Origin: an uncultured Oscillospiraceae bacterium
GTDB taxonomy: Bacteria; Bacillota; Clostridia; Oscillospirales; Oscillospiraceae
NCBI GenBank assembly: GCA_910587395.1
Contig: CAJULJ010000006.1
Location: 1 to 64,000, forward strand
DNA: 64,000 nt
Reading direction: 5' to 3'
Shown: positions 7,554 through 16,427 of the stretch, one piece after another
Numbering within the stretch: position 1 is the stretch's first letter
Layout: each line of letters begins with the position of its first letter
The notes under the pieces: generated by a model
What the model saw: the letters and a program-made list of their open reading frames with translations, nothing else
Databases searched by the model: none
What the model was told of the DNA's origin: nothing
Position numbers and translations under genes: made by a program

Positions 7554-8705
7554 TTATTCCATGGAGCCGGTTTTCTCAGCCTTTGCCAGCTTCGTGTAAA
7601 AATCGATATCCTCCTGAAGCCGCTCATGACGCAGCATCGTCCTGCGCGCCAAACGAGCAGACGCATCGGTCTGGTCGGGCACCGCTGTCTTTCTGAACGA
7701 AATAAAGAATTCATGGGACTTCCCTTCCGTAGGATGAAAGGCGGCCTCCGACAAGTTCTCAATCAATCCAATTTCCTGCAGGTCATTCACCAAAATTCGG
7801 AAAGAAGCCGGAGTAAACACCCACTCGTGCACATCAAGGTACTCATCTTTTTCCAAAATCGGCTGCAACCGTTTATATTGCAGGGCTTTCACTGTAAACG
7901 CGTCCTTTGGCCGGTACTCACTATCCCCCGCATATATCTCCTGGTTTCGCTTCACCGCATTGGCCCATACTTCTATAACGCTCCCTTTACTGTGCCGCGA
8001 TTTATCATTCGCCATGTATTTGTCAATCACCTTTGACGGGCTGGAGTTTTCCCGGAAAAAGTCAAAGCAATAGCGCTTGTCGGGGATGGCCAGAGACAGC
8101 ACTCCATTTTCCTTTAAAAGCGCGGCACACTGCTCCAGAAAACCCGCCAGATCCGTTGTATGCTCTATGACATGGGATGCTATAATATAATCGTAGCGTT
8201 CCTCAGCCCCGATCAGCTCACGGTAATCCTCACCGGACCAGATATAGTCTACCGCCTCAACTCGTTTCGCCCTGCGGCCTACGTTGGGATCTCTTTCCCC
8301 CTGCCTGCGCAGGCTGTCCTGATCCATGCAATCCAGTATTTCCACATGGTGTCCCCTGCTTTTCGGGCAGGTCGGGTTGAAATAGGGAGCTATTTCCAGT
8401 CCGAACCCCTCCAGATCACATTCTGCCGTAATCCGTTTGAACCTGTCCTAGAACGCCTTCCCCTCCAGCTCATAGTGCAGGAGAGGATTTATTTCTGCCT
8501 CAATGATGTCACAACGCCGGCGCAAATATTCCGACGTGGAGAACCCCTCTGAGGGATCAAAGCCCAGCTTCCACCCCTCGTTGAGATAATGCGCGGCAGG
8601 GTCCTCCTGCGTGATATGGTATTTCTCCGCGTACCATTTTCCATCAAAATAAGCAGACCCTGCAATGACCTCCTCAGGCCGTGTCTCTTCCTGCTGTTTA
8701 TCCAT
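7554..8705 (-). pseudogene. SAM-dependent methyltransferase split by an in-frame stop
   Basis: One continuous frame of 384 codons is interrupted only by TAG at 8450-8448. The first part (86 residues, ATG 8705 with GGAGGT upstream) carries the FDGKWYAEKYHI...AAHYLNEGWKLGFDPSEGF repeat that often precedes glycan-modifying enzymes. Right after the stop the frame reads RFKRITAECDLEGFGLEIAP, which contains the SAM-binding motif I, then ASHVIEHTTDLAGFLEQC and LSLAIPDKRYCF as in class I methyltransferases. There is no ATG, GTG or TTG between the stop and motif I; the first GTG (8345) lies after it, so a re-initiated product would lack the cofactor site. The simplest reading is a recent nonsense mutation. 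A sequencing error or stop read-through are the alternatives. Confidence 0.75.
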
Positions 8706-8750
8706 ATCATGACCTCCATGTATGATAGAACATAATATCAGAGCCTCCGC

Positions 8751-9890
8751 CTATGTAAGCATCAGCCGTCCCGCGTGATAGATCTTCAAATCCTTTTTGT
8801 GGTACAGGAAGTACAGCGTCATGAGGCTCTCACCCAGATAACCGATATACCGGTCCCTGCGCTCCCAGCCTTTGGGTGTGCTCAGCGCCTCCGTGCGTTC
8901 CAGAATGGGAAACAGCCAGGCACAATAGTCGGCCAGCACCCGCCTTTTGGCGATGATCAGATTGTAGTTGTAAAAATACGGCTGAGCCATGATCGCGGGG
9001 AGGGCCTTCGCGTATTCCGGGCGCAGCTCCGCCAGCGCCCGCTCCATGGCCTCCCAGTCCGATTCCGGGATGTACCGGGCATGGTGCTCCAGAATGCTCG
9101 GTTCATGCAGGGTCGGAAATTGCAGAACAGCATCCACATCATTTGCGCCCAATCGGTACAGATCCGCCTCCGTGATGTCCAGAATCCGCCGGTAATGGAA
9201 CAATCCATAGTATTGGCCCTCTCCCCCCGGGTCAACGGACAGGCGGTTCTTCCACAGCCAGTACAGCCCGGTCAGCTCACAATAGTTCACGTTTTTCGCG
9301 GATATGTTTTCTCCCGTATTGTCCAACAGCTCTGCCACCCGCGCATCCGTAAGCGCAGCGCCCACCTGCAGCGGCCGCACCCATTCCGGCGGCCTGTAGT
9401 CAGACTTCAGGTCCCGGTCCTTATGAAATCTCGCCATCACAACCCAAAGCCCCGCCTTGTCCCTTCCAGGCTCCAGGCCGCGCACAGACGGAAACAGTCC
9501 CAGCCTCTTAAAATAGCGTTCCATCAGCCGCGCTTCCTTCGCGGAATCCATGCAGGTAAAATGATGATAACCGAGGCTCTCAATGGTGCGCACGATCTCC
9601 GGATGCAAATCCTCCGGTGTCGCGATCAAAATGTGACGGCCGTCCTTTTCTTCCTCACCAACGCCCGCATGAAACGACTCGATATCCCATACGGGAAGAC
9701 CGGCCAGAACCGCCGGGTTCCCTTCCCTGGATGTGACCAAAAATCCCATTATGGGATATTCGGGATAAAGCTCCCGCACCGCCTTGCACATCCCCAGCGC
9801 CAGCGACTTCGCCCCATAAAATAAAATGGAAGGCCTCCGGCGAGGCGCTCCATGGTTTGAGGGCGCCGTCTTACTATTATCTGTTCCCAT
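8751..9890 (-). CDS. DUF4422 glycosyltransferase with N-terminal Rossmann-like domain
   Basis: A 379-residue protein in two parts. Residues about 20-130 form a small nucleotide-binding-like domain starting SILFYGAKSLALGMCKAV, of the type found at the N-terminus of PglD acetyltransferases. From about residue 150 it matches DUF4422 capsular glycosyltransferases: LQVGAALTDARVAELLDNTG, NVNYCELTGLYWLWKN, YYGLFHYRRIL. These enzymes are thought to transfer galactose-type residues. It overlaps the end of the upstream rhamnan-type gene by 14 bases. ATG 9890 was chosen; GTG 9899 is possible, and neither has a convincing ribosome binding site, which fits translational coupling. Confidence 0.8.
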   Translation of the reverse strand: MGTDNSKTAPSNHGAPRRRPSILFYGAKSLALGMCKAVRELYPEYPIMGFLVTSREGNPAVLAGLPVWDIESFHAGVGEEEKDGRHILIATPEDLHPEIVRTIESLGYHHFTCMDSAKEARLMERYFKRLGLFPSVRGLEPGRDKAGLWVVMARFHKDRDLKSDYRPPEWVRPLQVGAALTDARVAELLDNTGENISAKNVNYCELTGLYWLWKNRLSVDPGGEGQYYGLFHYRRILDITEADLYRLGANDVDAVLQFPTLHEPSILEHHARYIPESDWEAMERALAELRPEYAKALPAIMAQPYFYNYNLIIAKRRVLADYCAWLFPILERTEALSTPKGWERRDRYIGYLGESLMTLYFLYHKKDLKIYHAGRLMLT

Positions 9891-11838
9891 ACTGCACACA
9901 AAAATAGTTGTGGAAGCCGCGGTCCTGAAGCAGCCTGATCACCTGCGCCTGATTCGCCTTGAACAGGCACAGCACAATTCCGCAGTCCTCCGTCAAATCA
10001 ATTTCCGACAGATATTTGACAGGCATCCCATTCAGCTCCTCCAGCTTCACCTGTCCGTCGGAAATCACGTACCCGTCGATCTCCGTCAGCAGATCCTGAT
10101 ACCGTCTCGCTGTAAGGCCTGTGCCATAGACGTAGACCCGTGAGTATTTACTGCAAAACTCCCGCAGCGCAGGCTCCAAAATCCTTTTCTGCAATTCAAA
10201 GAAATAATCAAATGTCCCATACTGCTGCCGAACCTGGTCCGCGATCTGGTCCAGATAGTACTGCAGATTCACCTCGTTCATCGAGGCATATTCCGCGCTT
10301 TCCACGATTCCCGAATAATACCCCGCGTCCTGCGCGAGGTAGCTCCAGAGGTAGGGCAGGTATGGGAGCTCCTTCTCCGCCAAATCCTTCAAGCGTGACA
10401 GGATACGCCCCCTCACCCAAAAATCACCGCTCACCCGGTAGGGGGCTTTGTTCTCCGAAATCTGGCAGCAAAGCCCCATCCGCCGCGCCGTGCGGCGCGC
10501 GCCCTCATACATCCCGTTCCATCCTGTCCCGGTCTCCGCCAGATGCTCCGCGAAATTCAGCTGAGGCGGAGCCAAAAAGCCAAGCCGGGGCTCCCTGGCA
10601 AAGCATTCCTCAATTCCGGATACATGGGCCTCATTTTTAAGCAGGTTCTCCCAGACCCCGTAGAAGGCCGACTTTCCCGTACAGCTGCGACGGTTTTGTG
10701 AGCTCAGATCCGCGTCATGCAGCACACAGACATAGTCATAGGCGCAAAATTCCGCCAGATAGTGGTTTGCGCGCCGGGGCGCAACCGTCTGGCAGCAGAA
10801 TCCCGATTTTCGATATGGCTCCAGAAGCTCCTCACAATGGGCGGCTATCCGGATATCGCACCCCTCAGGCAGGGTCTGGAGATATTCCACAACATACTCC
10901 ACCGAGGTCCCGTGGGAAATGAACACGACGACCGCCGTGCTGCCGTTTACCCCTTTGCCGGATGGGGCAATGATATATTGGAAGTGAAGCGTTCTCTGCA
11001 AATCCGCCACGTTCAACGTGCGGATCACATTGTCCCAGATCAGATTCACGTCATAGGGCGTCTCCCGGTCAATGTAATCAATGGCCTGACGCATGCTTTC
11101 CTGCGTCTGCTCCTCAAGCAGATCGAATTCATCGGTAAGAGGCTTCTTTTTAAAAAACGGAAAATTCCGCTTCCGCATTAGTTCATACGGTATTTTTGCG
11201 TATTGACCATAATTGTTTTCCAGGTTTTTGGAGTTATTCGCGTCAATATCCGCTAAAACGTCATATGTATAGCCCAGGCGGGCAAAATGTGGTGTAAAAC
11301 GAAGTTCATATTCCCGAACCGTCTGGTTAAACGACTGAAAATAGCCCATGCTTTCCCAATAATCCCTGAAATGGCCGCTGTGCAGCAGCTTGGAGCGAAT
11401 CGCCAGGAAAAAGGTCTGGATATGCTCCGGGTATTCGTCAATGCCGGCTTTTTGGTAGGGGCCGTTTTTTGTCAGCCCCCAAAAATCCGTCTCGCGCGTA
11501 TCCATTTCATCAAAAATATCTTTCATCGGGCGCAGCGGGCCGAACATCGAGTCATTTGCCAGGATCAGCTCATCATAGCCCCGCACCGCTTCCCAGCCGA
11601 TTAGGCTGCAAAGCGCGTCCTTGAAGCCGCCTGCGTCAAAGCCAGAATTTTCACGGAAAAATATTTGGTCCGCGTATTTACGCAGGATCTCTTCTCCCCG
11701 CTCGATATGCCCCATATTGCAGACAACCGCCAGCGTGGTTACGCAACCTCTCAGTTCCCTCAAAAAATACCCGATATATTCGTCCACAATATTTTGTCTG
11801 TCGTACACCAGATAGATACCCAGGCGTTTCGGTTTCAT
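9877..11838 (-). CDS. RgpF-family rhamnan synthesis protein with C-terminal Rossmann-like domain
   Basis: A 653-residue protein. Most of it resembles the RgpF family of rhamnose-glucan assembly: IYLVYDRQNIVDEYIGYFL at the start, FFRENSGFDAGGFKDAL near residue 60, DELILANDSMFGPL, then a second half with YVCVLHDADLSSQNRR and RVSGDFWVRGRIL. Such proteins act as glycosyltransferases on cell-surface polysaccharide. The last 90 residues (RVYVYGTGLTARRYQDLL onwards) are the PglD-like module that recurs in this island. ATG 11838 is preferred over GTG 11850 because GTGAGG lies 7 bases before it. Confidence 0.8.
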   Translation of the reverse strand: MKPKRLGIYLVYDRQNIVDEYIGYFLRELRGCVTTLAVVCNMGHIERGEEILRKYADQIFFRENSGFDAGGFKDALCSLIGWEAVRGYDELILANDSMFGPLRPMKDIFDEMDTRETDFWGLTKNGPYQKAGIDEYPEHIQTFFLAIRSKLLHSGHFRDYWESMGYFQSFNQTVREYELRFTPHFARLGYTYDVLADIDANNSKNLENNYGQYAKIPYELMRKRNFPFFKKKPLTDEFDLLEEQTQESMRQAIDYIDRETPYDVNLIWDNVIRTLNVADLQRTLHFQYIIAPSGKGVNGSTAVVVFISHGTSVEYVVEYLQTLPEGCDIRIAAHCEELLEPYRKSGFCCQTVAPRRANHYLAEFCAYDYVCVLHDADLSSQNRRSCTGKSAFYGVWENLLKNEAHVSGIEECFAREPRLGFLAPPQLNFAEHLAETGTGWNGMYEGARRTARRMGLCCQISENKAPYRVSGDFWVRGRILSRLKDLAEKELPYLPYLWSYLAQDAGYYSGIVESAEYASMNEVNLQYYLDQIADQVRQQYGTFDYFFELQKRILEPALREFCSKYSRVYVYGTGLTARRYQDLLTEIDGYVISDGQVKLEELNGMPVKYLSEIDLTEDCGIVLCLFKANQAQVIRLLQDRGFHNYFCVQYGNR

Positions 11839-11864
11839 GACGCGCCTCACTTTCTCGCCCGCTT

Positions 11865-12983
11865 CTATTGCAGGTAGCTGATTACCGGCCTCATGATGTG
11901 ATCCCAGCTCAGATTTCGGACCGCGTAATTATGTATCCGCTCACGATATTCCTCTTGCTCTGACAGCTCCTCGTAAAATCTGATCACCAAATTCATATCT
12001 ATGGGTGTACTGTCATTTGGAAAACTCAAAATAAATGGTAAATGGCTTGGAAAACGAGCATCTATACTGCCGCATATGATCGGAAGCCCTCTCGCGCAAT
12101 ACTCCGCTGCCCGCAGCGAGGATGTGTTTTCGTTATTTCTTTTATATCCTCCCAGCCCATTGAGCCCTATATCCGATTGCAAATATACCCGCTCCAAGGC
12201 CTCGCCTTCCAAAAAGCCGCAAAATTCCACCTGTTCCAGGAGCCCGTAGTCCGACGCCAATTGCTTGAGTTGGTTCGTTACGCCGCCCTTTCCAGCCAGC
12301 TTTAATTTTATTTCATAGCTTCCGGGATGTTCATAGTAAATTCTCAATCCCTCTATTGCCCGTTCATATCCGCTGGTTGGTCCCATTCCGCTATTGATTC
12401 CAAGAAGCACCAAATTGTGTTCATGCGCTTCCTTTTTTTGTACCTTAAAGTTTTGTGCCTCTATGCCATTTACCAGGCAGATACACGGTATCCCCCAAAT
12501 GACCTTATCTGTAGAATACGTAGCAAGCATATCAACAAAGTCAACTATTTTCGTTCTAAAATAGGCGTCCTCCACTGTTGTCCTTCCATACGAGAAATCC
12601 TTGTCATATGGATACGTAGGGATCTCCAATACTGTTCTGATACCATTCATTTTCTGATAGCTTAATAATTCTATAAACCATTTATCTGCCAATGAAAAAT
12701 CAGCGAAAGGATATCTCACATAGGTGCGTGTGACCTGATACTTCTCAATCCAGTGCACGAGGACCCTATAATAATCCTGCCTGGTTATTGCAATCTCCTT
12801 TTCAACGATCTTGCCGCCGTCCATCAAATATGCAGTCTGCCCACAAAGCATCGTACCGTACGCTTCCCCGAATGCTTTTTGAAACGCGTGCAGCTGTCCC
12901 AGCAGTTTCTTCCAGATCCCAGACTTCTCTAAACCGCCTTCTCCCCAAAATACGATCCCGGAATACGCAATATAAAGCATCAT
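11865..12983 (-). CDS. Glycosyltransferase, GT4-like
   Basis: A 372-residue protein with the two-lobed plan of GT-B glycosyltransferases. The N-terminal half is divergent. The C-terminal half has LVLLGINSGMGPTSGYERAI, KLKLAGKGGVTNQLKQLA, VEFCGFLEGEALERVY, and then SSLRAAEYCARGLPIICG, the equivalent of the donor-binding E-x7-E loop. The donor sugar cannot be predicted. Its start overlaps the stop of the preceding small gene (ATGA), and GGAGGA lies just upstream. Confidence 0.78.
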   Translation of the reverse strand: MMLYIAYSGIVFWGEGGLEKSGIWKKLLGQLHAFQKAFGEAYGTMLCGQTAYLMDGGKIVEKEIAITRQDYYRVLVHWIEKYQVTRTYVRYPFADFSLADKWFIELLSYQKMNGIRTVLEIPTYPYDKDFSYGRTTVEDAYFRTKIVDFVDMLATYSTDKVIWGIPCICLVNGIEAQNFKVQKKEAHEHNLVLLGINSGMGPTSGYERAIEGLRIYYEHPGSYEIKLKLAGKGGVTNQLKQLASDYGLLEQVEFCGFLEGEALERVYLQSDIGLNGLGGYKRNNENTSSLRAAEYCARGLPIICGSIDARFPSHLPFILSFPNDSTPIDMNLVIRFYEELSEQEEYRERIHNYAVRNLSWDHIMRPVISYLQ

Positions 12984-13396
12984 CCGATTCCTCCCAGCAG
13001 CTCCCCCAAATACAGGATCTTCTCCGTTGGCACAAACCGCTTTAAGTCCTCTTGGATTGCATAAAAATGCTTTACAGGCGTAACCACCACCATTTGTCCC
13101 GCGTACTCTTTTTCCAATCCGGCCAAATCAATGACCGGGATCGCCTGCGGAATGTCAATTATGAGCCCACCGCTCTTATCCACCACGGAGATCACGTTCA
13201 AATCCTCACAGACCGCCCGAAACAGCTGTATCCCCAAAAATCCGCCCCCGTAAATGTACAGCTCGGAAATACCCCGTTTTTGAAGCCTGGAAACCACGGC
13301 GCTGCCGTTGAGCATCGCGCCCATCATCTCATAGCTGGCGGACAGGATATCAACCTCATTTGCGTAGGCTTCCAGCAGCTCTTCCAAAGCCTCCAT
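12980..13396 (-). CDS. Stand-alone PglD-like Rossmann domain protein
   Basis: A 138-residue protein with no catalytic domain. After a helical start (about 1-40) it has ELYIYGGGFLGIQLFRAV, VISVVDKSGG, AIPVIDLAGLEKEY and MVVVTPVKHFYAIQEDL, the same order of elements as the N-terminal sugar-nucleotide-binding domain of PglD-type acetyltransferases. The identical module is fused to many enzymes elsewhere in this island; here it stands alone. It may act in trans with the adjacent glycosyltransferase, to which it is translationally coupled. Function unknown. Confidence 0.65.
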   Translation of the reverse strand: MEALEELLEAYANEVDILSASYEMMGAMLNGSAVVSRLQKRGISELYIYGGGFLGIQLFRAVCEDLNVISVVDKSGGLIIDIPQAIPVIDLAGLEKEYAGQMVVVTPVKHFYAIQEDLKRFVPTEKILYLGELLGGIG

Positions 13397-13409
13397 AAAA
13401 GATATCTCC

Positions 13410-14483
13410 TCAAAATTGATTTATGAAATCCAGCGCCGCACATTGCTTCAACGGCAGCTTCACCGGCTTTCCCGTGGCGGAGGACTGATAAACAGCCAAA
13501 ACCATCTCCAGCGCGTTCCGCCCTGCCACAGCGTCCACATAGGGGTCGCGGTCCTCCCGGACAGCCCCGATCATATCCGCATACAGGCTGGTATGCCCGT
13601 TGCCATACACATTGCTGGTGACCTCCTGAAGGCCCCTTTTCGCGCGGTCCGCCTCCGCCTCGTCCGCAAAGTCCCACACATCAATGTTGTTGGTGGAGGT
13701 TCCGCCTATCTTGACGGTGCCGCTGCGGCCGAACAGGTATAACGTCTCCTCCAGATTTTTGGGGTAGACGTTGGCGGTCCCTTCAATGGTCCCGATGGCC
13801 CCGTTACGAAATTTCACCACGGCCATCCCCACATCCTCGCACTCCAGATAGTCGTGGAACTGCCGCCGGGTGGCTCCGTAGACCTCCTCCACCTTGTCGC
13901 CCATCATCCACCGCAGCAGGTCGATGCCGTGAATGCACTGGTTCATCAGGCAGCCGCCGTCCTGCGCCCAGGTTCCCCGCCAGGGCGCCTGGGTATAATA
14001 GTCCCGGTTCCGATTCCATCGGACATGGATCGAGCCGTGGGACAGCTCCCCAAAGCGCCCCGTTTCCAACGCGCGGCGGGTTTCCTGCACCGCGATGTTG
14101 AACCGGTTCTGATGGCAGGCACAGACCTTGACCCGCTTCTCTCTACCGCGCCGGATAATCTCATCCGCGTCCGCCATGCTCATGGCAATGGGCTTTTCAA
14201 TGATGACATGGATGCCCTGATCGATGCAGGCCAGCGCAATTTCAGCGTGGGCTCCGCTTTCCGTGGCGATGGCGATTATCTCCAGATCATTTTCCGCCAG
14301 CATCCGCCGGTAATCCGTATAGCGTTTGATGGAGGTGTCCCGCTCCAGGCCATGCTTGGCCAGCAGCGTTTCCATCGCCTCCGGCTTCACATCGCATACG
14401 GCGGTAATATTCAGTTGATTGTTTTTCGCCGCCTTTATATGGTTGGCGGCAATCCGGCCGCAGCCGATCAAAGCGTAATTCAT
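13410..14483 (-). CDS. wbpB: Gfo/Idh/MocA dehydrogenase, WbpB-like (UDP-GlcNAc uronate 3-dehydrogenase)
   Basis: A 357-residue NAD(P)-dependent oxidoreductase. The N-terminal Rossmann motif is ALIGCGRIAANHIKAA; the catalytic-type EKPIAMS lies near residue 92; the substrate domain includes GGCLMNQCIHGIDLLRWMMG. It would oxidise C3 of UDP-2-acetamido-2-deoxyglucuronate, step two of the UDP-2,3-diacetamido-2,3-dideoxyuronate pathway. Genes for the other steps (WbpA-, WbpE- and WbpD-like) follow directly upstream, which makes this assignment firm at pathway level. ATG 14483 has AGGAG at good spacing, so the upstream in-frame ATG at 14504 is rejected. Confidence 0.88.
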   Translation of the reverse strand: MNYALIGCGRIAANHIKAAKNNQLNITAVCDVKPEAMETLLAKHGLERDTSIKRYTDYRRMLAENDLEIIAIATESGAHAEIALACIDQGIHVIIEKPIAMSMADADEIIRRGREKRVKVCACHQNRFNIAVQETRRALETGRFGELSHGSIHVRWNRNRDYYTQAPWRGTWAQDGGCLMNQCIHGIDLLRWMMGDKVEEVYGATRRQFHDYLECEDVGMAVVKFRNGAIGTIEGTANVYPKNLEETLYLFGRSGTVKIGGTSTNNIDVWDFADEAEADRAKRGLQEVTSNVYGNGHTSLYADMIGAVREDRDPYVDAVAGRNALEMVLAVYQSSATGKPVKLPLKQCAALDFINQF

Positions 14484-14524
14484 GTCAGTCTCCTGTTCCA
14501 TCAATCTGAAATCACGGGATCACA

Positions 14525-15844
14525 TTACAGCATCTCAATGCTCTCTCGATTCGCCACTGTCCGCATCACATTTTTGCAGTCAAACACCGGCACGCCGGCC
14601 TGTGACACCATCTCGTAATCCACGCAGCTGTGCGCGGTGGTGACGACGACAAGATCATACTCTCGAAGCGCTTCGGGCGTAAGCGCCCTCAAGCCCTCAT
14701 ACCATTGACCCTTGTACCTGCAGCTTGCAATAAATGGGTCAAAATAGTCCGTTTCCGAACCGTTTTTCTGGAATTCCTCCATCACCCGGAGCGCGGGGCT
14801 TTCCCGGTAATCGTCGATATCCTGCTTGTAAGCCACGCCCAGCAGCAGAACCTTCGCGCCGTTCAGCGCCTTTCTGTCCCGGTTCAAAATCTTCCCCGCC
14901 CGTTCCACCGTATACTCCGGCATCCGGTCGTTGATCATCATGGAGCTTTCGATCATGGAGGTGTGGAAGCCGTATTCCCGGGCCTTCCAGCTGAGATAGT
15001 AGGGGTCCAGCGGGATACAGTGCCCGCCCAGTCCGGGGCCGGGGTAGAACGCCTGGAAGCCATACGGCTTCGTTTTCGCCGCGTCGATGACCTCCCAGAT
15101 GTTGATGCCCATCTTGTGGCAGAGCATGGCCAGCTCGTTCACCAGACCGATGTTGACATTGCGGTAGGTGTTCTCCAGGATTTTCTCCATCTCCGCCACG
15201 GCAGGGGAGGAGACCGTATGTACCTCGCTGTCCAGAATGGCGGAGTAGACCATGGAGATGACCTCCGCCGCGTCCTGCCCCACGGCCCCCACCACCTTGG
15301 GGGTGTTGCTGGTCTTGTAAATCAGATTGCCCGGGTCCACCCGTTCCGGTGAGAAGCCCAGATAGAAATCCTCCGCGCATTTCAGGCCGGAGCCCTCCTC
15401 CAGAATCGGCCGGAGCAGCTCCTCCGTGGTGCCCGGATAGGTGGTGGACTCCAGCACCACGATGCTTCCCCGTCTGAGATACCGGGCAATGGCTTTGGCC
15501 GAATCCCGGACGTAGCCGATGTCCGGCTGCTGGTGGTCGTCCAGCGGCGTGGGAACGCAGATGGCGATGAAATCCACGTCCTTCACAAAGCTGAAGTCAG
15601 ATGTGGCCCGGAGCATCCCGGAGGAGACCAGCTCCTTCAAATCGGTGTCCACAACGTCGCCGATATAGTTCTCCCCCGCGTTGACCATATCCACCTTTTT
15701 CTGCTGGACATCGAAGCCAATGGTGCGAAAGCCGTGTCTGGCTTTATCCACCGCCAGGGGCAAGCCTACATAACCCAGGCCGCAGACGCCCATGGTAAGA
15801 GTTTTCGCCCTGATTTTCTCGACCAATACTTCTTTGATATTCAT
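14525..15844 (-). CDS. wbpA: UDP-N-acetylglucosamine 6-dehydrogenase, WbpA/UDP-glucose dehydrogenase family
   Basis: A 439-residue nucleotide-sugar dehydrogenase. The NAD-binding motif GVCGLGYVGLPLA is near residue 20, CVPTPLDD follows, and the catalytic Cys276 sits in GLGGHCIPLDPYYLSWK. The C-terminal domain has VLLLGVAYKQDIDDYRESPA. It oxidises the C6 alcohol of a UDP-hexosamine to the uronate in two steps, feeding WbpB, WbpE and WbpD. ATG 15844 starts one base after the acetyltransferase stop; the longer open frame upstream would overlap that gene and has no family similarity. Confidence 0.9.
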   Translation of the reverse strand: MNIKEVLVEKIRAKTLTMGVCGLGYVGLPLAVDKARHGFRTIGFDVQQKKVDMVNAGENYIGDVVDTDLKELVSSGMLRATSDFSFVKDVDFIAICVPTPLDDHQQPDIGYVRDSAKAIARYLRRGSIVVLESTTYPGTTEELLRPILEEGSGLKCAEDFYLGFSPERVDPGNLIYKTSNTPKVVGAVGQDAAEVISMVYSAILDSEVHTVSSPAVAEMEKILENTYRNVNIGLVNELAMLCHKMGINIWEVIDAAKTKPYGFQAFYPGPGLGGHCIPLDPYYLSWKAREYGFHTSMIESSMMINDRMPEYTVERAGKILNRDRKALNGAKVLLLGVAYKQDIDDYRESPALRVMEEFQKNGSETDYFDPFIASCRYKGQWYEGLRALTPEALREYDLVVVTTAHSCVDYEMVSQAGVPVFDCKNVMRTVANRESIEML

Positions 15845-15845
15845 G

Positions 15846-16427
15846 TCAAACCAATTCCTCAACCTTGGAGTTTTTTTCATTTTGTTTATAACGTGTGCCG
15901 CAGGCTGCGCAGACCGCAAATCCGTCCTTGAACTCAATCTGCTCTCCGCAACGGCATACATAGCCCTGCAATCTGGCGGGAACACCATACATCAGTCCGT
16001 AGTCCGGAACATCTCCAGTGACAACAGCGCCTGCCCCAATCATGGCATATTTTCCAATAATATGACCACAAACAATGGTGGCATTGGCTCCGATGCTTGC
16101 CCCCCGCCGCACAAGCGTTTTGCGAAACTCATGTTTGCGCGGAACAAACGCGCGGGGATTTATCACATTGGTAAACACACAGGAGGGTCCCAGAAACACA
16201 TCGTCCTCACATATCACACCGGTGTAGACCGACACATTATTCTGTATTTTTACATTGTTCCCCAGCCTTACCTCTGGTGAAATAACCACATTTTGTCCGA
16301 TATTGCAATTCTCGCCAATGCTGCAGCCATGCATAATATGCGAAAAATGCCATATTTTTGTCTCTGCCCCGATTACGCTGCCATCATCGATCCAACTGGA
16401 CTCGTGGGCGAAATACTGCCTGCTCAT
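15846..16427 (-). CDS. wbpD: Left-handed beta-helix N-acetyltransferase, WbpD/WlbB-like
   Basis: A 193-residue hexapeptide-repeat acyltransferase: SWIDDGSVIGAETKIWHFSH, then repeated I-G-x-x units (SIGENCNIGQNVVI, VRLGNNVKIQNNVSVYTGV) and the conserved INPRA and VRRGASIGANATIV segments of WbpD. It would acetylate the 3-amino group of UDP-GlcNAc3NA. The last 45 residues contain two CxxC pairs (CRCGEQ...CAACGTR), a small zinc-ribbon-like tail that WbpD usually lacks. It overlaps the aminotransferase gene upstream by four bases. Confidence 0.88.
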   Translation of the reverse strand: MSRQYFAHESSWIDDGSVIGAETKIWHFSHIMHGCSIGENCNIGQNVVISPEVRLGNNVKIQNNVSVYTGVICEDDVFLGPSCVFTNVINPRAFVPRKHEFRKTLVRRGASIGANATIVCGHIIGKYAMIGAGAVVTGDVPDYGLMYGVPARLQGYVCRCGEQIEFKDGFAVCAACGTRYKQNEKNSKVEELV

